DNA of 9,571 bases from an archaeon (GCA_020052545.1 JAGVOV010000186.1:1-9571), one strand, 5' to 3'. Positions 1 to 6,256 are shown, numbered from the stretch's first letter. A program made the numbers and translations. The notes: generated by a model from the letters alone, not told the origin.

Positions 1-81
1 AAGGAAAAGTAATCTCGCTTCGCTCGTGACTTTTCTAAGGAAAAGTAATCTCGCTTCGCTCGTGACTTTTCTAAGGAAAAG
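1..81. repeat. 36-bp tandem repeat, two full copies plus a 9-bp partial
   Basis: Bases 1-36 and 37-72 are identical, and 73-81 repeats the first nine bases before the sequence diverges into the promoter of the next gene. There are no spacers, so this is a direct tandem repeat and not a CRISPR array. Each unit holds arms AAAAGT and ACTTTT around a CTCGCTTCGCTCG core. At the copy junction, ACTTTTC (29-35) and GAAAAGT (40-46) form a second inverted repeat. The array touches the window edge, so the copy number is unknown. Because 36 is a multiple of 3, an open frame runs through it, but this is probably not translated. Confidence 0.9.
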
Positions 82-82
82 C

Positions 83-91
83 TTTAAAAAT
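83..91 (+). promoter_or_regulatory. TATA box for the gene at 113
   Basis: TTTAAAAAT lies with its centre about 26 bp before the ATG at 113, the usual archaeal distance from TATA to transcription start. The mRNA would begin at or next to the start codon and be leaderless. It is preceded by GGAAAAGC, a purine-rich BRE-like stretch that is also the end of the tandem repeat array. Confidence 0.6.
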
Positions 92-112
92 AACCTTCCA
101 ACTAGAATCTTT

Positions 113-574
113 ATGGAACAGAAAGAATGCGAGACGCTCGACGCGGAATTGAAGCAGCTTTCTGTCATGACGGTGAAAAAGCCGATACAAGTTGTCAAGA
201 GATTGACTGCGATAGCTTCTGAGTTCAGCTTTGACTATGAGAGGCAGTTCAAGGATGAGCTGATAAGCGAGCAGGAGGGCAAATTGCTTGAGGAATTCTA
301 CAGCTCGCCTCAAGACATAGATTTTGCCTTGGTCATGCAGATACTTGAAGACATCGAATCAGAGCTTGTGCTCAACAGGAAGCTGATGAGGAAAACTCTG
401 TACAAATATTGCAGCGAGCGCCGCTACAATTACGGCGACAGAATCCTTGAGCTTGCGGACTTAATCGCAGGCAGCTTCCAGTCAGGCTACAGCAAGAAAG
501 AGATGCTCAACATGCTGCGCTTCACGCAGCGCCAATTGATCGGCATCAGCAAGATCATCGGCTCAGATTTCTAG
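113..574 (+). CDS. Uncharacterised helical protein, 153 aa
   Basis: I do not recognise this protein. It is charged and looks almost entirely helical, with no signal peptide, membrane segment, cysteine motif or obvious nucleotide-binding loop. Residues from about 55 to 110 are rich in Glu, Leu, Arg and Lys, and the C-terminal half (starting near GDRILELADLIAG) suggests a small helical bundle. I chose the ATG at 113 because a TATA box sits about 26 bp upstream. The open frame continues upstream to 26, but that extension encodes only the 36-bp tandem repeat. It is convergent with the next gene, and the two stop codons overlap in the CTAG at 571-574. A real gene is likely from its length, clean composition and promoter. 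No function can be assigned. Confidence 0.75.
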   Translation: MEQKECETLDAELKQLSVMTVKKPIQVVKRLTAIASEFSFDYERQFKDELISEQEGKLLEEFYSSPQDIDFALVMQILEDIESELVLNRKLMRKTLYKYCSERRYNYGDRILELADLIAGSFQSGYSKKEMLNMLRFTQRQLIGISKIIGSDF

Positions 575-933
575 AAGAATTCTTTTCCCTTGTCTACTTC
601 ATACTTGCTCATGTTTCTCTGGTGTTCAGGCGTGTAGATCTTTGTTATGATGAACCTTCCAAGGGTTATCTTCCTCTTCGCGTCAATCGTCTGCTCAATT
701 ATGTTCGCATGGCCCCAGTAGAGCCATTTTCCATCAATATTGTGCACCAAAAAGACCCTTAAAGGCGCGGGATGAAATATCCTTATGCCGGGCTTCACAA
801 AAGAGAAGACTTTTCCCTCAAAATGGCTGGCCTTGAAATTCTTCTTCAGATGCTTTGCAAGGACAAGCTGCGTAGGAAAGCCCTGCTCTGTTGTCAGCTG
901 CAATGCATCATTGATTTCAATATAGCTTCCCAT
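571..933 (-). CDS. Conserved-looking hypothetical protein, 120 aa
   Basis: This is a small soluble protein without signal peptide or membrane segments. It alternates hydrophobic and polar residues in a way that suggests a mainly beta fold, for example FLVHNIDGKWLYWGHANII in the middle and ITLGRFIITKIYTPEHQRNM near the end. The Gly-Lys-Trp-Leu-Tyr-Trp-Gly motif and the Tyr-Thr-Pro-Glu-His segment look like conserved family signatures, but I cannot name the family with confidence. The start is well supported: AGGAGG (939-944) lies five bases before the ATG. A perfect hairpin (946-964) ends two bases before that ribosome-binding site. The gene follows tRNA-Ala and the hairpin cluster on the same strand and may be read from their promoter, since no strong TATA box of its own is visible. 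Confidence 0.75.
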   Translation of the reverse strand: MGSYIEINDALQLTTEQGFPTQLVLAKHLKKNFKASHFEGKVFSFVKPGIRIFHPAPLRVFLVHNIDGKWLYWGHANIIEQTIDAKRKITLGRFIITKIYTPEHQRNMSKYEVDKGKEFF

Positions 934-938
934 TTTGG

Positions 939-944
939 CCTCCT
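939..944 (-). promoter_or_regulatory. Strong Shine-Dalgarno site AGGAGG
   Basis: On the minus strand AGGAGG is followed by CCAAA and the ATG at 933. This fixes the start of the 120-aa gene and indicates a leadered mRNA, unlike the leaderless genes around it. Confidence 0.8.
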
Positions 945-945
945 G

Positions 946-964
946 GTGCCATCGCAGATGGCAC
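946..964 (-). other. Perfect 8-bp hairpin with triloop, just before the ribosome-binding site
   Basis: GTGCCATC (946-953) and GATGGCAC (957-964) are perfect complements around a three-base loop. On the minus strand the stem ends two bases before AGGAGG. If it is in the mRNA it could affect ribosome access. If transcription starts near 948 (a weak TATA-like GGTAAAAAC lies at 971-979) it would instead be a DNA element around the start site. The sequence does not decide between these. Confidence 0.65.
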
Positions 965-978
965 GAGCTTGTTTTTAC

Positions 979-1049
979 CAGATTTCATCGAAAATCAAAG
1001 ATTTTCGAATGTGCTCGGAAACTTTGTTTCCGACATTGTGAAAAATCTG
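979..1049 (-). other. Structured element: outer stem enclosing two perfect triloop hairpins
   Basis: Outer arms CAGATTT (979-985) and AAATCTG (1043-1049) enclose two hairpins. The first has 9-bp arms 988-996 and 1000-1008 with a 3-base loop. The second has 8-bp arms 1015-1022 and 1026-1033 with a 3-base loop. The whole could fold as a three-way junction in RNA. On the minus strand it starts one base after the 3' end of tRNA-Ala (1051), so it would be the tRNA trailer, a processing or termination structure, or a separate small RNA. As DNA it could be a palindromic repeat element. No known RNA family is recognised. Confidence 0.55.
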
Positions 1050-1050
1050 A

Positions 1051-1122
1051 TGGACTCCTCGGGATTTGAACCCGAAGCCTCACCACAGCGAATGGTGCGC
1101 TCTACCGTTGAGCTAGGAGCCC
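1051..1122 (-). tRNA. tRNA-Ala, anticodon CGC
   Basis: The 72-nt minus-strand sequence folds into a full cloverleaf. The acceptor is GGGCTCC with GGAGTCC, the D-stem GCTC/GAGC, the anticodon stem CACCA/TGGTG, and the T-arm TCGGG-TTCAAAT-CCCGA with a five-base variable loop. The anticodon CGC (1088-1090) reads GCG, and the third acceptor pair is G3-U70 with discriminator A73, the classic alanine identity. The 3' CCA is not encoded and must be added by the CCA enzyme. No intron is present. Odd point: the anticodon loop is TTCGCTG, with a pyrimidine (U) at position 37 where a purine is nearly always found. A partial copy of its 5' half lies 82 bp upstream, between it and the likely promoter. Confidence 0.93.
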
Positions 1123-1208
1123 GGTATTGTGTGGGCTTGAGCATCAGCGAAACCCACTTCGGTGTCAATGGCCGAAAGCATTGCTATCGTTGAGCTAGGA
1201 GCCCGGTA
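1123..1208 (-). pseudogene. Degenerate tRNA-Ala 5'-half copy
   Basis: Bases 1188-1208 repeat 1106-1126 exactly (21 bp); counting 1184-1208 against 1102-1126 gives 25 bp with one mismatch. This covers the acceptor 5' strand and D-arm of tRNA-Ala. The single mismatch turns the conserved D-loop GG into GA. Beyond the D-arm the copy no longer matches a tRNA. It has a CAATG/CATTG stem with an 8-base loop (1166-1183) and a long hairpin with arms 1131-1138 and 1150-1157, but no 3' acceptor strand. A decayed tandem duplication or an att-like scar seems most likely. A split or unusually interrupted tRNA is possible but not supported by a visible partner. Confidence 0.6.
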
Positions 1209-1230
1209 ATCTAGTAGAAGAAAAAGAGTG

Positions 1231-1238
1231 TTTATAAA
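1231..1238 (-). promoter_or_regulatory. TATA box for the tRNA-Ala region
   Basis: TTTATAAA is centred about 30 bp before 1204, the 5' end of the partial tRNA copy, and overlaps the end of the peroxiredoxin gene. It is the only good TATA box upstream of tRNA-Ala on this strand, so the intact tRNA probably lies about 85 nt inside the primary transcript. A T-rich run (minus strand, 1225-1216) follows and might also end the peroxiredoxin transcript. Confidence 0.6.
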
Positions 1239-1239
1239 T

Positions 1240-1692
1240 TTAATCCAGAAGCTTCAAAAGATCCGAGCTGTGGCCAACAGGGTTGACGCGATACATCGCC
1301 TTCATTATCAGGCCTTTTTCATCTATGACGAAAGTGCTCCTTATTATGCCAAAATGGCCCATGAAACCTTTGCCCCAGACGCCATAGGCCTGGCACACTT
1401 TTGTGTCGATGTCAGAAAGCAGAGGAAAATTGAGCTTAAACTTTGCAGTGAACTTCTGGTGGCTTTCAGCATCATCTTTGGAGACGCCCAGGATAACAGC
1501 ACCTTTCTTCTTATATGGGGTGATATCATCACGGAAAGCGCACGCCTCTACTGTGCAGCCTGGCGTGTCATCTTTTGGATAAAAATAAAGTATGACTTTC
1601 TTTCCCTTGAAGTCTGACAGCTTGACAATCTTTCCATAGGTGTCCTTCAGTGAAAAAGAGGGAGCTTTCATCCCTTCCTCAAGCTTTGCCAT
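1240..1692 (-). CDS. bcp: Thiol peroxiredoxin, Bcp/PrxQ type
   Basis: A 150-residue thioredoxin-fold peroxidase that reduces hydrogen peroxide and organic hydroperoxides in the cytoplasm, to be recycled by a thioredoxin-like donor. The catalytic segment YFYPKDDTPGCTVEACAF gives the Pro-Thr-Cys signature: Pro39, Thr43 and peroxidatic Cys46. Cys51, five residues on, is the resolving cysteine typical of two-Cys Bcp enzymes. Arg118 in IIRSTFVID is the conserved catalytic arginine, and the C-terminal NPVGHSSDLLKLL matches the family end. Length is normal for Bcp. A TATA-like TTATATAA is centred about 28 bp before the ATG, so the mRNA is probably leaderless. It is divergent from the transglutaminase gene with 80 bp between the starts, and its stop codon overlaps the tRNA promoter region. 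Confidence 0.95.
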   Translation of the reverse strand: MAKLEEGMKAPSFSLKDTYGKIVKLSDFKGKKVILYFYPKDDTPGCTVEACAFRDDITPYKKKGAVILGVSKDDAESHQKFTAKFKLNFPLLSDIDTKVCQAYGVWGKGFMGHFGIIRSTFVIDEKGLIMKAMYRVNPVGHSSDLLKLLD

Positions 1693-1713
1693 GACTTTCA
1701 GAAAGGAAACCTA

Positions 1714-1725
1714 GCTTATATAATT
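1714..1725 (-). promoter_or_regulatory. TATA box for the peroxiredoxin gene
   Basis: On the minus strand AATTATATAAGC is centred about 28 bp before the ATG at 1692, consistent with a leaderless transcript. It lies only 14 bp from the opposite-facing TATA box, so the two divergent promoters could interfere or share a regulator. Confidence 0.55.
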
Positions 1726-1738
1726 TGTGAATTTTGAC

Positions 1739-1750
1739 AAAATATAAAAA
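1739..1750 (+). promoter_or_regulatory. TATA box for the transglutaminase-like gene
   Basis: The A/T-rich AAAATATAAAAA is centred about 28 bp before the ATG at 1773. A purine-rich GGGAG also lies two bases before this ATG, so either leaderless or very short-leader translation is possible. Confidence 0.5.
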
Positions 1751-1772
1751 CAATGGAGAAGGTAAGGGAGTT

Positions 1773-3743
1773 ATGAAAAAAAAGATGGTGTTCTTTGTCT
1801 TGTTCCTGCTCCTTTCAACAATTGCATACGCCGATGATTCATGGTTCCTGAAAAGCCTTGATGCTGACATCAGCCTCAAGATTTCAACAACATTGAGGAT
1901 ATTCCCTAAAGCGCCAAACTTTGATGTGAATTATATCAGTGCAAATTTCACATTCTTCCCTAAACAAGATTACAGGCAGCAGATAGCTGAAATCAATTAT
2001 TGGCCACAGCCAGAATTCAAGGATGATGAGAGGATAATCTTCAAGTGGTATAGGCCGGAAGGCAACAATGTCTCTTTCGATGTCGGCACTTTGGTGAAGA
2101 CAAAGAATGACAGGTTCAGGATGCCAAGCAAGGTCAAATTCCCGCTTACAGAAATTCCAAAAGACGTGCAGATCTACACAAAACCGAGCAACTTCATCGA
2201 TTCTGACAACAAGGAGATAATAAGGCTTGCCTCGGGCCTTGCAGAAGGCGAAGATGACCTTTTTGTTGTTGCGCATAAGCTCGCCACATGGACGAACGAG
2301 AACATAAATTACAGCCTCACGACAATGACTGCAGACGCGAGCCAGACTTCATCCTGGGTGCTGGAAAATAGGATCGGCGTCTGCGATGAGATGACAAACC
2401 TTTTCATAGGGATGGCAAGAAGCCTCGGCATACCAGCAAGGTTTGTGTCAGGCATAAGCTACACAAATTCCAAATTGTTCAAGCAGCCTTGGGGCCCACA
2501 TGGATGGGCTGAGGTCTATTTTCCAGGCTATGGCTGGGTGCCTTTTGACCCCACATATGGCCAATATGGCTTTGTTGACGCTTCACACATAAAACTGAAA
2601 GAAAGCCTTGACAGCAAAGGCAGCTCAACAGACTATGAATGGCTTGGCCGTGATGTCGTCATTGTTGCTGAAAAATTGAACTATGACACAAGGCTTGTGA
2701 GGACAGGACTGGATGATCCGGGCTATGTTTTTATAACCTTGAAGTCAAGATATAATGAAGTTGCAATAGGCTCCTATGATTTGATTGAGGCAGATGTCGA
2801 AAACCTGAATAATTTCTATATTGCAGAGGAGCTTTTCCTGTCAAAGGTGGAGGACATGGAGATACTCGGCAGCTACCACAAGAATGTCTTGTTGAAGCCA
2901 TTCGAGAAAAAAACTGTTTTTTGGATTGTCCGTGTCAATCCAGGACTAAGCCATGGCTACCTATACACTTTCCCTCTGAGCATTACGACGCATACGGTGC
3001 AGGAGGCAAAATCAAGCTTCAAGTCAAGCGGCCAGGGCAGCTTCCATGATCTGCAGGAGATAAAGAATCTTGTTACCAAGGGACCGCAAAAAGTCTATTC
3101 TCCTGATATCGAGATAGACTGCAGCCCAGACAAAAGTTCCTATTACATTGAGCAGCAGCCTGTGCTTGGATGCAGGTTGAAGAACACTGGGAACAAGCAG
3201 CTCGATTCGCTGAAGGTCTGCGCCGGAAAATATTGCCAGACAACAAGCCTTGGCCTTAACCAGGAGGCAAAACTTTTATTCGCGCTTGATGCATTGCAGT
3301 TAGGCCCAAATTATATCAAGATAACTACAGCTAACAATGATGTGTCGAAAAGCGCTAGTGCATGGGTCTTGGTAGAGGACAGGCCAAGTCTCGACATAGA
3401 GGATCTGAAGTATCCGGAAGCTGTAGACTATGATGCTGGCTTCAACATAAGCTTCAATCTTGTCAGGAACTCATCTTCTTTCCCGCAGAATGCGACAGTC
3501 TATGCTAATTACAAGGATCAAGTGCTAGTCTATCAATTGAGGGAATTCACAGGAAGCAGGCCGGTGCAACTGCAGTTTCCCGAAGCAGACTTCTTAAAAC
3601 GCGATAATCCCATGAAACTCCGCCTTGTATATTATGACAAGGAAGGCAAGCAATATGCCCATGAACAGGACTTCAATGTCAAGATAGCCAATATAAATCC
3701 ATGGATAATGCTCAAGATATTCTGGCGGCAGATATTCGGATAG
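1773..3743 (+). CDS. Exported transglutaminase-like protein, 656 aa
   Basis: A large protein with an N-terminal signal peptide: MKKK, a hydrophobic run to residue 16, and a likely cut after AYA at residue 20. A transglutaminase-like papain-fold domain follows around residues 160-270 with a complete Cys-His-Asp triad: Cys204 in IGVCDE, His243 in GPHGWAEVYFPG and Asp259 in VPFDPTY. Such domains act as proteases, amide hydrolases or cross-linkers; the substrate cannot be told. The remaining ~380 residues look like beta-sandwich modules, with four cysteines (450, 467, 483, 488) that could form disulfides outside the cell. I see no strong C-terminal membrane anchor, only a short aromatic PWIMLKIFWRQIFG tail. 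The open frame begins earlier at 1734, but the signal peptide and promoter favour 1773. It ends 35 bp before the next gene. Confidence 0.88.
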   Translation: MKKKMVFFVLFLLLSTIAYADDSWFLKSLDADISLKISTTLRIFPKAPNFDVNYISANFTFFPKQDYRQQIAEINYWPQPEFKDDERIIFKWYRPEGNNVSFDVGTLVKTKNDRFRMPSKVKFPLTEIPKDVQIYTKPSNFIDSDNKEIIRLASGLAEGEDDLFVVAHKLATWTNENINYSLTTMTADASQTSSWVLENRIGVCDEMTNLFIGMARSLGIPARFVSGISYTNSKLFKQPWGPHGWAEVYFPGYGWVPFDPTYGQYGFVDASHIKLKESLDSKGSSTDYEWLGRDVVIVAEKLNYDTRLVRTGLDDPGYVFITLKSRYNEVAIGSYDLIEADVENLNNFYIAEELFLSKVEDMEILGSYHKNVLLKPFEKKTVFWIVRVNPGLSHGYLYTFPLSITTHTVQEAKSSFKSSGQGSFHDLQEIKNLVTKGPQKVYSPDIEIDCSPDKSSYYIEQQPVLGCRLKNTGNKQLDSLKVCAGKYCQTTSLGLNQEAKLLFALDALQLGPNYIKITTANNDVSKSASAWVLVEDRPSLDIEDLKYPEAVDYDAGFNISFNLVRNSSSFPQNATVYANYKDQVLVYQLREFTGSRPVQLQFPEADFLKRDNPMKLRLVYYDKEGKQYAHEQDFNVKIANINPWIMLKIFWRQIFG

Positions 3744-3748
3744 AAAGC

Positions 3749-3756
3749 AATAAATA
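3749..3756 (+). promoter_or_regulatory. TATA box for the PIN-ATPase-KH gene
   Basis: AATAAATA is centred about 26 bp before the ATG at 3779, in the 35-bp gap after the transglutaminase gene. It suggests a separate leaderless transcript for the PIN-ATPase-KH and HAD pair, although read-through from upstream is possible. Confidence 0.5.
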
Positions 3757-3778
3757 CAATGTTTGATTAAATAGGGTT

Positions 3779-5575
3779 ATGCGGGTAGACATCCTTGTTC
3801 CGGACAGTTCTGTCATAATCGATGGCATGGTCTCTGAAAAGATAAAAGCCAAGGAGATTGAGCCTGAGAAGATTGTCATCCATGAGGCAATCCTGACAGT
3901 TCTGGAGAGCCAGGCGAATGAGAATCGCGGAATGGGCTTCCTGGGCCTGGATGAGATAACAAAGCTGAGAGAGATGCAAGCTAATTTTGGTTTTGTGCTT
4001 GAATTCCATGGCCAGAGACCCCGTGATTTTGAGATGAAGCATGGAGAAATTGATTCGATGATACGCGCACTCGCCTACGACCTTAGCGCGACACTGATGA
4101 CAGCAGACAAGGTGCAGGCGCATGTGGCAGAAGCCAAGGGAATAAAGCTCATCAGGATAAAGATGGAGCAGAAAACAAAAGTGCTTGAGCTTGAGCATTT
4201 CTTCGATGAGACTACAATGTCAGTGCATCTACGCGAGAATGTGGCGCCGAAGGCCAAGAAAGGCAGGCCGGGAAGCTGGGATTACATCCAGCTGCAGAAA
4301 GAAGTGCTGACTAGAGATAATGTCATAAAGATAGCGAATGAGATAATAGAAGAGGCAAACATCAGGAAAGACGGCTTCATCGAGATTGAGCGTGAAGGAA
4401 GCACAATAATCCAGCTCGGGAAATTCAGGATTGTCATAACACGTCCCCCCTTCGCAGACGGCTGGGAGATAACGGCAGTGAGGCCCGTAAAGAAACTTGA
4501 TTTAGATGATTACAAGATGGAGAGCAAAGTGCTTGAAAGAGTCGGAGAGAAGGCGGAGGGCATCTTAATAGCAGGCGCCCCAGGACATGGAAAGAGCACC
4601 TTCGCCCAGGCTTTGGCAGAGTTCTATGCGAAGAAGAACAAAGTTGTGAAGACTGTGGAAGCTCCGCGCGATTTGATTTTGCCTGATGAGATAACCCAGT
4701 ACGCGATATCGCACGGCACAAGCCAGGAGATGCATGATGTGCTGTTGCTCTCAAGGCCTGACTTCACAATATTTGACGAGATGCGCAATACTTCAGATTT
4801 CGAGCTGTTCGCGGATTTAAGATTGTCTGGTGTTGGCATGGTCGGCGTCGTCCATGCGACAAACCCAGTTGATGCTATCCAGAGATTTGTCGGAAGGATA
4901 GAGCTTGGCGTCATCCCCCAGATAATAGACACCGTGCTTTTCATAAGGAATGGAGCGATTGAGAAAGTCCTGAGCCTGAAGATAATGGTGAAAGTCCCAT
5001 CTGGCATGACTGATGATGACTTGGCGAGGCCAGTAGTTGTCGTGCATGATTTTGTCACAGACAAGGAAGAGTATGAGCTTTACACATTCGGCGAAGAGAC
5101 TGTCGTCTTGCCTATAACAGAGAAGGCAGAGAGATCAGCTAAAGACGAGCTTGCGGAAGGCCATATCAAGGATTACTTTAAGAAATATTCAGACAAGGTA
5201 AAGGTAGAAGTGATAAGCGACAACAAGTGCAAGGTGTTTGTGCCTGAAGACATGAAGGCCAGGATAATAGGAAAGCAAGGCAGCCACATCCAGGAGATTG
5301 AGAAGAAGCTCGGCATCCACATCGATGTCGAGACTTTGAGCGCAGAACAGGAAGCAGCAGATTATGAAGCGGAGATAAGCAAGAAGAACATAGTCTTCTA
5401 CCTTCCGGAAAGCTTTGCCAACAGGAATGTCGACATAATCCATGGCGGTGATTATGTCCTTACTGCAGCTGTGGGAAAAGACAGCACCATAAAGATAAAG
5501 AAAGCCAACAAGATAGGCAAAGTTCTTATGGATGCAGTCAATTCCAGAGAGAAGATTGATTTTGTGGTGAAATGA
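3779..5575 (+). CDS. PIN domain-ATPase-KH protein (PINA-like, COG1855 type)
   Basis: A 598-residue, three-domain archaeal protein. The N-terminal PIN nuclease domain (about 1-130) keeps the acidic set Asp9 (PDSS), Glu43, Asp92 and Asp110 (TADK), so it may be an active metal-dependent RNase or nuclease. The central secretion-type AAA+ ATPase related to PilT/VirB11 (about 230-420) has Walker A GAPGHGKST with Lys272 and Walker B FTIFDE with Asp333-Glu334. A KH RNA/DNA-binding domain follows with GKQG at 498-501. Members of this family in Sulfolobus (PINA) form hexamers that move Holliday junctions with Hjc; whether that holds here is unknown. Length and domain order are typical and nothing is missing. 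Its stop overlaps the HAD start (ATGA), so the two are translationally coupled. Confidence 0.93.
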   Translation: MRVDILVPDSSVIIDGMVSEKIKAKEIEPEKIVIHEAILTVLESQANENRGMGFLGLDEITKLREMQANFGFVLEFHGQRPRDFEMKHGEIDSMIRALAYDLSATLMTADKVQAHVAEAKGIKLIRIKMEQKTKVLELEHFFDETTMSVHLRENVAPKAKKGRPGSWDYIQLQKEVLTRDNVIKIANEIIEEANIRKDGFIEIEREGSTIIQLGKFRIVITRPPFADGWEITAVRPVKKLDLDDYKMESKVLERVGEKAEGILIAGAPGHGKSTFAQALAEFYAKKNKVVKTVEAPRDLILPDEITQYAISHGTSQEMHDVLLLSRPDFTIFDEMRNTSDFELFADLRLSGVGMVGVVHATNPVDAIQRFVGRIELGVIPQIIDTVLFIRNGAIEKVLSLKIMVKVPSGMTDDDLARPVVVVHDFVTDKEEYELYTFGEETVVLPITEKAERSAKDELAEGHIKDYFKKYSDKVKVEVISDNKCKVFVPEDMKARIIGKQGSHIQEIEKKLGIHIDVETLSAEQEAADYEAEISKKNIVFYLPESFANRNVDIIHGGDYVLTAAVGKDSTIKIKKANKIGKVLMDAVNSREKIDFVVK

Positions 5576-6243
5576 TAAAGCTAATAATCTTTGATTGGGA
5601 TGATGTCTTGACTCTTGGCGCTACTGCTGCGTATTTCAAGTGCTATCATGAGACCCTGCTTGAGCTCGGTGTCAAGCTGCAGAAGGAAGAGGAAGAGAGA
5701 AGGATCTTGATGAACTGGGGCAAATCCTACAAGCTTGAGCTCGATGGCCTTCTGAGAGAGCATCGCTACATGATGGAGAAGGCATATGCAGTCTATGATA
5801 CGAAGCTTTTCGGCACCACTTTCATCGATTGTCTCAGGGTTGTTCCTGGCTCTCCTGCTAAATTGTCGCAATGGGCCAAGAAGTACAAGCTCTGCATCGC
5901 CACTGGCATACATCCCAAGCTGCTGAAAGAGAGGATAATCCCAAGATTCAAGTTCCCAGATGTATTTGCGCAAGTCATCTCAACTTACGATATAGAGGAA
6001 GTGAAGAACCAGAAACCTTCGCCTTACATGATAAAGCACATACTTGAGACCCAGAAAGTGAAGCCGGAGCAGGCGATCTTTGTGGGAGATGCGAAAAGCG
6101 ATGTGGCCATGGCTTTAGGCGCGAAAGTCACGCCTGTTGTTGTCTTGACAGGCCATCTGACAAGGGAAGAGGGCGAGAAGCTGGGCGTGAAGCACATCAT
6201 CAATGATGTCACAGAACTTGACACCGTACTGAAGAAGCTCTGA
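5572..6243 (+). CDS. HAD-superfamily hydrolase, probably a phosphatase
   Basis: A 223-residue soluble HAD enzyme with all four motifs: FDWDDV at the N-terminus (nucleophile Asp8, acid/base Asp10), Thr111 in IATG, Lys148 in QKPSP, and GDAKSD with Asp173 and Asp177. A helical cap of about 75 residues sits between motif I and II, the phosphoglycolate phosphatase-like (C1 cap) arrangement. The physiological substrate cannot be read from the sequence; small phosphorylated metabolites are usual for the family. The ATG overlaps the preceding stop in ATGA, with GGTGA (5566-5570) just before it, so it is read in one operon with the PIN-ATPase-KH gene. T-rich sequence after the stop (6257-6261) may end transcription. 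Confidence 0.92.
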   Translation: MIKLIIFDWDDVLTLGATAAYFKCYHETLLELGVKLQKEEEERRILMNWGKSYKLELDGLLREHRYMMEKAYAVYDTKLFGTTFIDCLRVVPGSPAKLSQWAKKYKLCIATGIHPKLLKERIIPRFKFPDVFAQVISTYDIEEVKNQKPSPYMIKHILETQKVKPEQAIFVGDAKSDVAMALGAKVTPVVVLTGHLTREEGEKLGVKHIINDVTELDTVLKKL

Positions 6244-6256
6244 TTTCTGGCAAATA

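Noticed and set aside
1..81. CRISPR array suggested by 36-bp repeat length
   Set aside because: The copies are directly adjacent with no spacers, and no cas gene is in the window.
26..112. N-terminal extension of the first gene from an ATG at 26
   Set aside because: The extension merely translates the tandem repeats, and it would place the TATA box at 83-91 inside the coding region. The ATG at 113 fits the promoter.
772..1193. Plus-strand open frames across the hairpin and tRNA region (772-1041 and 969-1193)
   Set aside because: They run antisense to the 120-aa gene, through hairpins and the tRNA, and show no ribosome-binding site or protein-like pattern.
1051..1204. A single tRNA with a long intron from 1204 to 1051
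   Set aside because: The tRNA at 1122-1051 is complete by itself with a continuous anticodon arm. The upstream copy's anticodon-side bases do not pair with the downstream 3' half.
4434..5064. Minus-strand frames inside the PIN-ATPase-KH gene
   Set aside because: They are shadows of a clearly functional gene with intact Walker and PIN motifs, and their products are Ser/Pro/Arg-rich without family features.
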